Positions 26,701 through 35,687 of a stretch of 64,000 nucleotides of DNA are shown here, in pieces. Position numbers and translations under genes: made by a program. Each line of letters begins with the position of its first letter. Within the stretch, counting starts at the first letter, position 1. A model generated the notes under the pieces. That model worked only from the letters and a program-made list of their open reading frames with translations, was not told the DNA's origin and did not search any database. Origin of the DNA: Andrena cerasifolii (Eukaryota > Arthropoda > Insecta > Hymenoptera > Andrenidae); the NCBI RefSeq assembly GCF_050908995.1, contig NC_135125.1, forward strand, positions 14,657,011-14,721,010, given 5' to 3'.

Positions 26701-29700
26701 CCAATTTCTATTATATAAAACATTTTCTTTGGAAATGGAAATCTCTAAATATCATTGAAATCTCTTTGAACGTCGATTACGCGTACCTTCCAGGTACATG
26801 CACACCCATTTTCAGATTAAATCTACCGTTATCCCGAATGTTGCTACCGAAACGATCCCACTGAAGATTATAAAAAATTGTGTATACTCGCAGCTTGCGA
26901 GTCCGCGTTGATTTCGCCGGGGTCGAAATGGAAACTAATCGTGTCGTTCTATTAAATCTGCGTTTCCACGCACCACGCTCCGGCTGCAGGAGAACCACTT
27001 GTCAGCGAACAAAAAGCGTGCATAAAGCGAACAGCTAAAGCAAACGCGATACAATGGCGACTGCGGGGCAACAATACGCGCGTCTATGAGAAGTTGAAGC
27101 ACCTTGTATGTACATATTCCCTTCGAGGCTCCGGTGGTTGTTCTTTTATGCGTGCACAGCCGGGGTAACGCGCACTTTCATTTTCCAAGCTTCTGTTATT
27201 TTCGGTGCTTTCGCGGCTCGGCTGCTTCGGATTTTATCAGGTCTTTTCAAAAGTCTTTGCGTGTTTTGTAGGACGCGGTTGCGACTTTCTGTGCGTTTGT
27301 TTTCCGCGCAAGCCATTCCGACGTTTGCCTCCTTTCTCGTTAATAAACTGTATTTATTCGTTTTGTTCGCTGTTTCATTTGACAGTTCACTGATTCGTTT
27401 GCTTATTGGTGGACAATATTAATACATAGGAGTAATAGAAACTGCAGGCAGTACATTTTTTCATTCGAAACTTATTGAATTTGTTCAACGGAGCACCGAC
27501 CAGTTAGTAAAACGATGTCAAGGAGTCATTGAAGAAGCGGGAAATCACAGTCATGATTAAACTTGTTTCGTAGTATGTTCCTCTTCGTAATAAAATTCAA
27601 AGAAAAATACGAAAAAACTTTTGGAATAACCTAATATTTCGTTCGCGGCATTCACGCCTCTTCCCATTTTATTAGCCCAACTCTTAGCTATCGCCGTCAA
27701 GGAAAGGGAAGATATTAGGTCGATGGTATTAGAGTCACTTGTGTTCGTACCACAGGAGTATCGATAGCGCGTGGTATCGATTCCATACGATATTTAACAA
27801 GTTATAGAAATTGAGTTGATAATCTGTGGATTTCACGTGAAGATGAGTCACTTTCATTTTTAGTTACCTGTTAAAACAATATCTTTTTACATTCCAACGA
27901 GCTAGAACATTACTTAAACCCTCCACGATCGATATTTCAATAGAAACGCTCGCCTAATTCAGATACCCGTGGACGAAGACGTTCCAAGAGTCTCCATTAC
28001 TTGGATTTCTCAGCCTTCTTGAATGTTCAATTATAAAAATTCTCGGGAACGTGTTTAACATTCTCATCGATCGGAGCATTCCCGGAATTCTTCGAGGGCC
28101 GTTAGTACCACTTTTATCTCCGAATAAAATACTTGGAGCGACGATCTCATTACGAGCGCCACTCATTGAAATCACCAGGGTGTTCCCCGAGGATTTCTCA
28201 TCGCCATTTTCGATTGATCTTATTGGCCACAGGGAGTGGAAACTGTTGCCCCTCGAAATCGTCGCGTTTTGTCTGGTGGGAGTTCACGCAAGTGGCTCAT
28301 TGTAATCGAAAAGTTTGCCGGACTGGCGTGCGCGAACCGGAAGGCCACGGGCATAATCCGGAAAATTGCGGCCGCGAGACAAATTTATGACGGCTCTCGA
28401 CGCGGAAAATAGGGACGGGGGAGCGCGGGCGCGTAATTTAAATTCTCTTCGTTCGTCTTTTTCGCCGCGGGTATCGCGTCGACGAAATATTACGCGCTCG
28501 CGTTGGAGGGAAGATAAATAGGGGCAAGGGCGACAGAACTGGAGAAATGGAATTATAGGGAAATTAAGGTAGACAGAAGGAATTAAAAATGAAAATCTGG
28601 GGGGATGGAAGGTGTAATCATGTTTCTGGCGCAAAAGTCGCGATGAGCAACGAGCTATTTGCTTCTTAAAAAGTAATTTATTCGAACAATTTGTACCAGC
28701 TACGTTTACATTCTAGATAATATAAAAGTCCCCTTTATTCACCAGTGAAAAAATAAGTGCCCTCGTATTCGAAACCCGGGGATGAAGTGTTGATAAATTA
28801 ATACTGCATTACTGGGGGTAATGCTTCTCGAAACATTCCACAGGCAAAAACAGGATTTGCTGCTTTCACGTTCATAATAAATCTCGAAAGCGCTCTTTGA
28901 AATACAATCCGAATAATGGAGGAGAATTGGAGAACCGAACGTTCCGATGAAACCAAGCGCGCCACGAGAATGAACAGATTGGTAATAAAAACAGTAGGAG
29001 CAGAGAAGCTTCATGGAAAAGCGTACTGCAATGGAGAAGTAATAGAGGTATGTTTTTCAAAGCGCTGGGAAAAGAATTGCCAGCGTGTGTAGTATATCCA
29101 TGGGCGAATGAAGCGCAGAGCACGTAGGGAATTACAGTATTAAAAAGGAGGGACAGCGAAATTGCGGGGGGGGATTGGAGGGTCAGTCAGATACGAAGAA
29201 GAAACGTGGAACAAACGGAGAGGTATAATTCGTGTGAAACAGATAGACGAGGGTATTACAGCGTAGAAAAAGGGGCGGAACGATGACGAAGCATGTAAAT
29301 ATGAAGAAAAGTTGGTCAGCGAGGATCGAGGAAGAAAGGAGCAAGAGAAGGGAATCTAGTGATTGGTACATAGTAAATAAAAATGAAGACAGAAGATGAA
29401 AAAAGTCTTTCGAGTGCAGGGAGAAGGAGGAAGGAAGAAGGAGGAAACATGAAATGGGGGGAAGAAATAGGAGGTGGCTGCTGATAAAAGAGCGGAACAA
29501 GTCGTTGGGAATATCAGTCACAGGACAATGGTATCCTTTCGAATGGATTTGATAGTTGGCCTGGAGGGGGAGGAAGGCGACTGCTGTCCCATAAAATCGT
29601 ATGGTCGCTTCCATGAATCGCGCGGAAACTCGTACGTCAGACTATTTCGCGGGGATATTTATTGTGTTACGAGATCTCTGGCGTGCTCACAGGATCGATG

Positions 29701-32646
29701 TTGATATATCGCCAGCTTTAATCGTTAGAAAGCGTGTCCCTCGAGTTGTGGGCGAGTTCACCGCGAAGATAAAAATGGAGGGACAAAAGTTCTCTGTTCT
29801 CTGTTTCCTTAACGAGATTGAGTGGGAGTAATGCGCGCTCTTCTGCGTGTTTTTGCACCCTTGTCGGCGAATTAATGGCGCGGAAGAGGGTTGAAGGAGG
29901 AATAGAATTATGAAGATTCCTGTGTTCTTCGTTTCTTTTTTCAGTTAATTCGGAATAGAAATTAGGTCAATTTAATACAACTATTGATTGTAATTGTTTT
30001 ATTTTATTTCTCTTTCTATGTTCCACATATTCTGCATACTCTATACAAATCCCGCAGTATAGGGAAGTCACGCTTGCAGGAAATTCTGAGGTGATTCGTT
30101 GCGAAGACACTTTTAATGAAATTATCGATTTCCATCTCCGACCTGGCGATGCGGAACGCATAAAAAATAGGTCGATTTGCGATAGGTGGAGGTTTCGCGC
30201 GTTCTTCTGAAACGCATCGCCAGGAGGGGTGAATGTTACTCGTCGACCAACGAATCACGTTTTCACGACTTCGCTTGACGTTTGACCCACTTTGCGTGGA
30301 AAATGCGTGCAACCTCTGGCATTCCATGAATGCAGCTATCGTTTGGCTACCAGCTGCGAGTCTGTTGGTGGTCAGTCCGCAAGATACTGGAGTTTAATTA
30401 TGATTCCTATCACTCGAAACTGTTTCACTTTGTAGAAGCCCCTTCCTAGCAATTTCATGTTCTTGTCTTCTAAGTGACATTTGTGTTTCTATCGCGATAT
30501 CCTTGGAAGCATTCAAAGAATATTTTTCAAGCTACCGGCCCGAGGAATAATGAATGTAATTTTAAATATCTGAAAATCCTCCTGCCGTTAGTATTAACAA
30601 TTCACGTGGCCCATCGATTAAACACTTCGCTCTTCTTGATTGAAGACCCCTGAATTCACTCGAATTTAATTCTTAATTTCTCCATTCCTCCGCACCATAG
30701 ACACTGAAATGCCAATATCTATCTAAAAATAACAGTGCTAGTTGCCTGTCTTTTTATTGCATAAAAATTGACATATCCACCAAATGAAAATCTATTCTAA
30801 CTTCACGAACTGTTTCGACTGACGTGATTCACTCCTCGAGGGTGAAAGTACCTACCACAGAAACTACAAACAACAAGAACGAACGTTTGTTTCGATCTAT
30901 CTACTCTTTTAACCGATGCAATAAGAAACATTTTACCGCGAGAAGTGCTTCTTTCATCAGCGGTGTACAATCCTGCCATTCGAATCACGATCTCGCCGCG
31001 GTGAATAATAAATAAACCACATCACGCAGCGTTGTTCAGCCGTATTTTTTCCTTCCGTTCCCACCCTCCGCGGCCTGCCAGGAACAATCTCGTAATTAAT
31101 TTCGCAAATACACCCACGGTCGGGCCATTTGAATTCAAAACGCGGCGCGATGATTGCGGCCAGAACCGCGGCCGGGATCCGCGAAAAATACTCTAAATGT
31201 AAATTAATTGTAGCCGCGAGCCGGCCCGTTTGGAAATTGGCTTAAGGTAGTTCCCGAGTACTTTGTCGATGGGTTTAGGGGGAGGGTCGCCGCGGGGGTG
31301 GAAACTGGAGCGTCGAGAGATCGGTAAAAGTTAGACGACATTTCCAGGCTGAATCGTAAAACGTAGCCCGCGCAGCTTAATTGTCTGGGAGTTGTAGGGA
31401 AGATTGAGAAGGAACGGAGGCAGATGAATAGGAGGTTATTAGTGGAAGGGGAGGACTCGCGATAAATCGTGCTCAAATTAAGAGGAATGAACGAACGAGC
31501 TTGGTAGCGTCTTTTTCCCACGTTTTTCGGGCACGGAACGACTTGTCGTGATTATAGATAACCGTGGCTGGAGCTCCTGCGGGCACTTTGTAACGATGAT
31601 TATTCATTTTAGTGGTGGATTGTGCTAGTAATTTTCGCGAACGGTGATAATTACTCTTCTGGGATAACCAGCCTGTTCTGCTCGGCGTGGTATTCAGTTT
31701 CGGAGCTACCTCTGAGTTTACCTTTGTGGTACGTTAAGTTCCTCGAGTTTGACGCTAGTCGCGTGTCTCAGCAGCACTGTACTTTCAAATTTGACTGGTG
31801 TAAAAGTGATAAGCGAAGATGGCAACACGCTCAGGCACGAAGACTCGGGAATTTTTAAACGCTAGCAAAATAGAATTCCGACCTCCGCCAGCAGAGTAAC
31901 AGATAACAGCCCTCTTGGCTGCTCGTTGTTTACAACTCAGGTACACTCCTACCATCCCCTTTGAACATCAATACTTCAAAGCCCCAGCCTCATTCAAGGA
32001 TAACACTTCACACCCCTACACCACTTCACCGCAACCATTCCACCAAAAATACTTTCAAGAACTCTGCTCTACGCACCGCTGAAAAGCTCCTCGAGTGCCT
32101 CTTTACGCTTCTCTTTGCAATACCGTCCAATGGGGTAACTTTAATCACAAAGCTAGATTTTCAAACAAAGTCTTCCAGCATCCATCGCGTAGCAGGTATT
32201 ACACTCAGATAAAGTGCCTCGGGTTGCTTTGATTGCTTACTGTAAGAAGCAATTTGCCGCTGGCCAAACCCCCTGTTGTGCCTTTGTTTTAAAATCTATT
32301 TTCTTAGCGAAAGTTACCCCATTCCAGCAAACGTCTCCGAAGCTGTTCGTGAGATGGTACCCCCACTGATCCGTCATTTCCCTGTTGCAGCGGCAATTAC
32401 AAAGGTCGACTGGGCCATCCGTACGTGGCCGGCAAGCCCTGCGGCACGTGCAAGGACCATTGCACGCGCAACAAGCTCTGCACGAACGCCTGCTACTATA
32501 CCGATCTGTGGTCGAATTGCGCCGAACTGGTGAGGACGTTTCGAGCCTGGGTCTGCGAGACGAACACCGAAGAGGGCAGGGAACGGCGAAAGTTCTGCGG
32601 TGCCACCTGCAACTGCCAGGGCAAGATCTACTACCATCACGGGTAG
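5636..32646 (+). CDS. CRISP-family secreted protein (CAP domain plus cysteine-rich tail), whole gene, 5 coding exons
   Basis: Span of a five-exon gene; exons are 5636-5717, 10590-10726, 23909-24054, 25579-25785 and 32391-32646. All introns are GT-AG and the phases fit (1, 0, 2, 2), giving 828 coding bases and 275 residues. Seen: a hydrophobic signal peptide (about residues 1-17); a CAP domain (about 45-195) with motifs HNYFR (56-60), GQNIF (110-114), GHYTQIAWAST (150-160) and YVCNYAPSGN (184-193); then a tail (208-266) with ten cysteines. The tail spacing C-x2-C-x3-C-x5-C-x3-C-x8-C-x11-C-x13-C-x3-C-x-C matches the hinge and ion-channel-regulator module that separates true CRISPs from plain antigen-5/SCP proteins. 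Known for the family: secreted, disulphide-rich, often found in venom, saliva or reproductive tract; some members bind channels or lipids. Inferred: an extracellular CRISP. Whether it is a venom component cannot be told from DNA. One N-glycosylation sequon is visible (Asn97-Ala-Thr). Odd: Gln111 replaces the usual tetrad Glu. Confidence 0.92.
6107..6410. mobile_element. MITE-like element with 60-bp inverted arms
   Basis: Left arm 6107-6166 and right arm 6351-6410 are inverted copies, 54 of 60 bases matching without gaps. Both arms contain CGGTTCTTCG and CACCCCTTAAAGGTTAAT. The 184-bp centre is AT-rich with no coding capacity. Size and structure fit a non-autonomous DNA transposon. I see no clear target duplication, so the true ends may lie some bases further out. 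Confidence 0.65.
6692..6815. repeat. Diverged dispersed repeat, copy 1
   Basis: Resembles 46575-46683 in the same orientation: both start with a GTRGYRCTAY...AAAAGYGATRAGA block and end TTTTGATTTCRACACTGAATTG, with matching ATTCTTCATA in between. Differences are mostly transitions, suggesting old copies of one repeat family. No termini are visible. Confidence 0.4.
10590..10726 (+). CDS. CRISP-family gene, coding exon 2 (start of CAP domain)
   Basis: Encodes residues 28-73. The acceptor is TTTGCATTTGCTTTCAG ending at 10589, with a good pyrimidine tract; the donor is ATAATG|GTAAGC at 10727, phase 0. Residues 48-73 contain the opening helix of the CAP domain, VDIHNYFRTQVKPPASNML, a classic form of the HN-x(2)-R...NML motif. 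The stretch between signal peptide and CAP domain (28-47) is basic and Ser-rich. The open frame continues into the intron for about 68 codons, but the strong donor and the exact join to exon 3 set the end here. Confidence 0.92.
14781..14812 (+). repeat. G-rich tract, possible G-quadruplex
   Basis: Two G6 runs separated by a single A, then after a 15-base gap a G5 run. Each G6 run can supply two short G tracts, so a quadruplex is possible on the + strand. Confidence 0.3.
16434..16470. repeat. Short stem-loop
   Basis: ATTCCCTTTCCCCTAAT faces ATTAGGGAAAGGGAAAAT, forming a nearly perfect stem of about 16 bp with almost no loop. It lies about 360 bases left of the nested transposon and may be unrelated. 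Confidence 0.35.
17249..17257. repeat. Left 9-bp target-site duplication of the foldback element
   Basis: GCCGCAAAT directly abuts the left terminus and is repeated exactly at 19361-19369. Confidence 0.88.
17258..17717 (+). repeat. Left inverted arm of the foldback element
   Basis: The 300-bp outer segment is followed by one 173-bp-type subrepeat that lacks its last 12 bases where the central hairpin begins. The phrase GCCCACCCTCCA recurs several times within the arm. Confidence 0.8.
17713..17884. repeat. Internal hairpin of the foldback element
   Basis: Arms 17713-17768 and 17830-17884 are inverted copies, about 56 bp with a few differences (ends GTGCGTCGTTGGAAA and GTTTACGTTTCGGCA), around a 61-base GC-rich loop that itself contains GGCGCTGCG and CAGCGCTGCG. 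The arms are independent of the outer inverted repeat, apart from a five-base overlap with the left subrepeat. Confidence 0.75.
18196..19060 (+). repeat. Five tandem copies of a 173-bp subrepeat (right arm of the foldback element)
   Basis: Units start at 18196, 18369, 18542, 18715 and 18888, each with TTCAACGGG, and end in GCGATCGC; spacing is exactly 173 every time. Units 3 and 4 appear identical base for base, units 1 and 5 are the most diverged. The unit contains TTCTGGAGGGTGG, the reverse complement of the CCACCCTCCAGAA seen in the left arm. Confidence 0.88.
19061..19360 (-). repeat. Outer right inverted arm of the foldback element
   Basis: 300 bp, inverted relative to 17258-17557, ending CTTCACAGACCT at the right terminus. 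Confidence 0.8.
19361..19369. repeat. Right 9-bp target-site duplication of the foldback element
   Basis: GCCGCAAAT, identical to 17249-17257; flanking bases on the outer sides differ, so the duplication is exactly nine. Confidence 0.88.
23909..24054 (+). CDS. CRISP-family gene, coding exon 3 (CAP domain core)
   Basis: Encodes residues 74-121 plus two bases of Trp122. The acceptor is ATTATGGCTTCAG ending at 23908, phase 0; the donor is ACTCTG|GTATGT at 24055. Seen: WANQC (86-90) with a conserved CAP cysteine, His95 in HDN, a sequon Asn97-Ala-Thr, and GQNIF (110-114). In CAP proteins a conserved His (H-S/D motif), Glu (GEN motif), Glu (W-x2-E) and His (GHYTQ) form a tetrad that can bind divalent metal. 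Here they map to His95, Gln111, Glu132 and His151, so the GEN glutamate is replaced by Gln. That change would weaken metal binding but should leave the fold intact (inference). Confidence 0.92.
24055..25578 (+). other. Intron 3 of the CRISP-family gene (1.5 kb)
   Basis: GT at 24055 to AG at 25578. Mostly AT-rich, with a CpG-rich patch at about 24340-24640. Nothing else is recognised. Confidence 0.85.
25579..25785 (+). CDS. CRISP-family gene, coding exon 4 (CAP signature motifs)
   Basis: Encodes the last base of Trp122 through residue 190 plus two bases of codon 191. The acceptor is CCCTTCTTCCAG ending at 25578; the donor is CCAAG|GTGAGT at 25786, phase 2. Contains MWFMEYKDYKF (tetrad Glu132), DLHEIGHYTQIAWAST (CAP signature 1, His151) and MYVCNYAP, the first half of CAP signature 2, completed by exon 5. 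Cysteines 165, 170 and 186 are at the usual CAP positions. A second AG at 25592-25593 would give a shorter exon out of phase with exon 3. This exon is the most diagnostic piece of the gene. Confidence 0.95.
25786..32390 (+). other. Intron 4 of the CRISP-family gene (6.6 kb)
   Basis: GT at 25786 to AG at 32390. Holds a strongly purine-rich stretch on the + strand (about 28500-29480) and otherwise unremarkable DNA. Separates the CAP domain exons from the cysteine-rich tail exon, so alternative 3' ends are possible; none was identified. Confidence 0.8.
29130..29480 (+). repeat. Purine-rich tract
   Basis: The + strand is dominated by A and G over about 350 bases, densest at 29405-29472 (GGGAGAAGGAGGAAGGAAGA and similar). 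The long open frame on the opposite strand here is a by-product of this skew. Confidence 0.6.
32391..32646 (+). CDS. CRISP-family gene, terminal coding exon 5 (hinge and cysteine-rich module)
   Basis: Encodes residue 191 (Ser, split codon) to 275, then TAG at 32644-32646. The acceptor is TTCCCTGTTGCAG ending at 32390. It completes CAP signature 2 (SGNYKG) and adds the CRISP tail: cysteines 208, 211, 215, 221, 225, 234, 246, 260, 264 and 266, with the family-typical LCTNAC and SNC patterns and ending KIYYHHG. An even cysteine number and hinge-like spacing support a complete module. The exon is GC-rich and strongly coding in appearance. Just after the stop a different frame stays open for about 38 codons up to a donor-like AAG|GTACGAG (near 32750); see findings. 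Confidence 0.92.
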
Positions 32647-34066
32647 TGACAACGACCACCGACGTGTCCAGGCCCGCCGACTGGTCGGTCTTGAATCGCG
32701 CCGCGCGGTATCCACGGCCAAGTACGGGCGAGTATCGGCAGCTGCAGAAGGTACGAGATCATTTTCAGAAATTACATAGAATTCATGGCCGCCCGTGAAT
32801 CACGGCCGCGTTAAACGGACCCCTGTGTACGCGTCAATCGTTGCCCTCGAGTCGAATATCGACGCGTACGTTGCGGGTCCATCGATGAACAAAGGGAAAT
32901 GCGTTTTCTGGGGAAAATTCGGAGCGACCGGAGACTTCGGTGACGAGGTTCAGTCGCGTTGTGCTTGCGTGGGTTTTCAATGGTTTTGTGAAATTGTGTT
33001 ACGTGTATTCTTACGGCTTACACGAGTTACGTCGCTTAGTTCACCGATTTATGATTTGTTCGATTACGTCTGATTTTGGGCGGAAGTTGCGGCTACTAGC
33101 GAAGTATCGTTCCGGTAACACTTCGGCTGCGGAGCGGGCCGAGTTGCTCGGAACGGTATTTCACTTGTTTTGTTTGACGCCTGAAGTTATACGAGGAGGT
33201 AGGTGCAATCGAGTGGCTGATGTGTTTCGTGCCCGAGAAATTTCGCTTCGGAAATCTGTTGGGATTAATACATGATTTTATTGAATTGCGGTGGATTTGG
33301 GTCTGTGTTTGGTAGAAACCTACCGAAATGGCAAGATAGAACCGACACTTCAATTTCGATTCTTCCTGCTGCTTTTATATTTTATCATACTTGTTCTCGT
33401 TCCCAGGCATCTGGTTTTTACTCTACCTTTCATCGGGAATACTATCAAACCTGCTCTATTTTACAAAACAGTTACTGAACGCCCTCCATTAATAATTCCT
33501 CCTCTGTTCACCAGTTTTCTTGTCAATTACAGCCCACCATTTCTCTTTCTATCCTATCATTTACTTAAACTCCGTTCAAGTCTAACGTGTTAATTACGTT
33601 CAGTTCCTTCCATCGAATTTCGGATCTACGTATTATTTTCTTCCGCCACTTGGCTATTTTCCCCCGTCACGATTGCCTCGGCGACCAAGAAGAAACTTTC
33701 CCTTTGCTCGATAATCACTTTCGACAACGTGGCCCCCGGAAATCTACTCTATTTTTTGCGAACAAACTCGTAGCTCGCCTTTGAACCGTTGTCTCGGGTG
33801 GTCGAAGCGAGCCCTGGGTCGTCTAAAGGCGAGCTACGGGGAGGGGGGTGGCTCCAGGAAGCGCTGGGGGATGAATCGAGATGCCCCCGCGCGATCTGGA
33901 GAATCAGGCGAATCCTTTTGATATTTGTAAACGATAAGGGTGTCTATATAGACGTGCATGCGGTGTGTACATACATGTGTAAGCGAAAACTCGTAGGTGA
34001 ACCTCTGTCGGGTGTACCTCGGTGGTGTATTCATCGCCGTTTCATTCCCGTCGCCTGCGAGCCTTC

Positions 34067-34072
34067 AATAAA
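34067..34072 (+). other. Candidate polyadenylation signal for the CRISP-family gene
   Basis: First AATAAA that I found on the + strand after the stop codon, about 1.4 kb downstream, followed within 40 bases by a GT-rich GCTGTGTTT stretch. The distance is plausible for an insect 3' UTR, but the signal is short and could be chance. Confidence 0.2.
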
Positions 34073-35667
34073 AATCATTAACTCGACAGTAATCTGGAAA
34101 GCTGTGTTTAGAATCTTTGAATTGTCCGCAATATTCGGCTGTTCTCCGTTGAAAGTTATTAGAAATTTTGGAAGATTTTGTTACATGATTTTTGCAAAGG
34201 TTGGCCTGAGTTACTTTTGCAATTGTTTTTAATACCGCGGTGTTTTGAATATTAATGTGGTTGTTTGTAATTATGTTTAAAGTTTCAAAGGGTCGAGTTA
34301 TGAATCGTAATATTGATTTCGCGAGTAATTAAAAGAATTCTGTGTTACAATGCGATTTTTTTAATGCTTCCATGTTTCCTCAGTGATGAAGTAATTAGTT
34401 TGAACTGCAATTGTGAAAATTGTGATGTTTCGTTCGCTACACAGGTCTTGCACCAGGAGGGAGTAAGATTTTTTAAGTAACGAGTTGCACGATTTTTATT
34501 TTCTTCGCTCATCCAGTAATTTGTCTGATTTTTAATTCTACGTGCACTCGTTTTATTGCCGTTTTATTGAAGATATAATCTAGTCAGCCAGTGTCCAAGA
34601 ATTCAGAGTCTTTATTTGCTGAAAAGGATTACAACTGTATGAGTTTCGATGCAAGCATATACCGCGGTGCTAGTTGCGTCATATAAAAGTCTTTTTTGCA
34701 CAGAATAAACTTTTTCTGCTAGTTTGCTAAATATTTCTCTAAAATTACAAATTGCATTCCTCAATATCTCAGTCTGCTTACGTGACTTTCCACTACTCGA
34801 TTCGATTTAACCTGATCTTTTCAAATGTCGGTGCCTAGATTCATTACATTCTTTATTATTTTCCTCCGATCAGAACAGAAGATCTATACGTAAATTAATT
34901 ATTTTTATTGGTGGGCTCGCGTGTCGCCTAAACGTGGGACTAAACTGTATAAACATAAGTGGTACCTCTCTCTGAAACGTGTTTACCGATGTAAGCTTCA
35001 CGTAATATAGTCAGTGTATACCGAAGAAGAGTGCACAACGTTGTACAATTTCTTCGCGATGTTCGCCACTTAACCTTGCCAAGAGTCCGAAGCGCAACAC
35101 ACCCCCTGAGTGCTTATGGATGCGTGTATTTCAAACGCCCAAGTAAAACAACCTCATTTTAACAAACTAAAGCGATTAGATAATCCTGGAGGGAACTGTA
35201 AATAATTCCAGCCCGCTACATATCCAAACGGACAATTATTAGCCAATAGGAATTTTAATCTCGCCGGCGAACCATGGATTAACGTAACCCCAAAAATTCA
35301 ATCGTTGAACAGATCAGAATTGTTTCTCCGTCAGAGGGACATTGTATATTTTAAATGGCGATGCACTCATAAGCACTCACCGAATGCTGAGAAATATGAA
35401 TTTTGGAGTGGCATGTTATTCGCATCGTCTAGTGCGAGATCGTTGCATAGGTCGACGCGTACCCAGCATCCTTGTAGAGTTTATTTGCTATTCGGTATCC
35501 TCGAGAGGGTGATATTTTTCATCGCATTTCACGGTGTTTCGATCGATAACTGTAATTGGGATCTGCGTGTGAGAGACACGAGAGAGAGAGGCAAGTGTAG
35601 GCAAAGTGTGAATGGAATAGTGAGTAGTCATCGACTTTTCAAAGTCGTATTTAAAAGGAGAATGGAG

Positions 35668-35687
35668 GAGAGAGAGAGAGAGAGAGA
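35668..35687 (+). repeat. GA dinucleotide microsatellite
   Basis: About ten uninterrupted GA units, followed by ATATATAT. Confidence 0.9.

Noticed and set aside
29183..29614. 143-codon minus-strand frame rich in Leu, Ser and Phe, resembling a membrane protein
   Set aside because: It lies opposite a purine-rich tract; pyrimidine-rich codons give Leu/Ser/Phe without any real gene.
32374..32721. Minus-strand and shifted frames over exon 5
   Set aside because: Shadows of a GC-rich cysteine-coding exon; only the CRISP frame shows family motifs.
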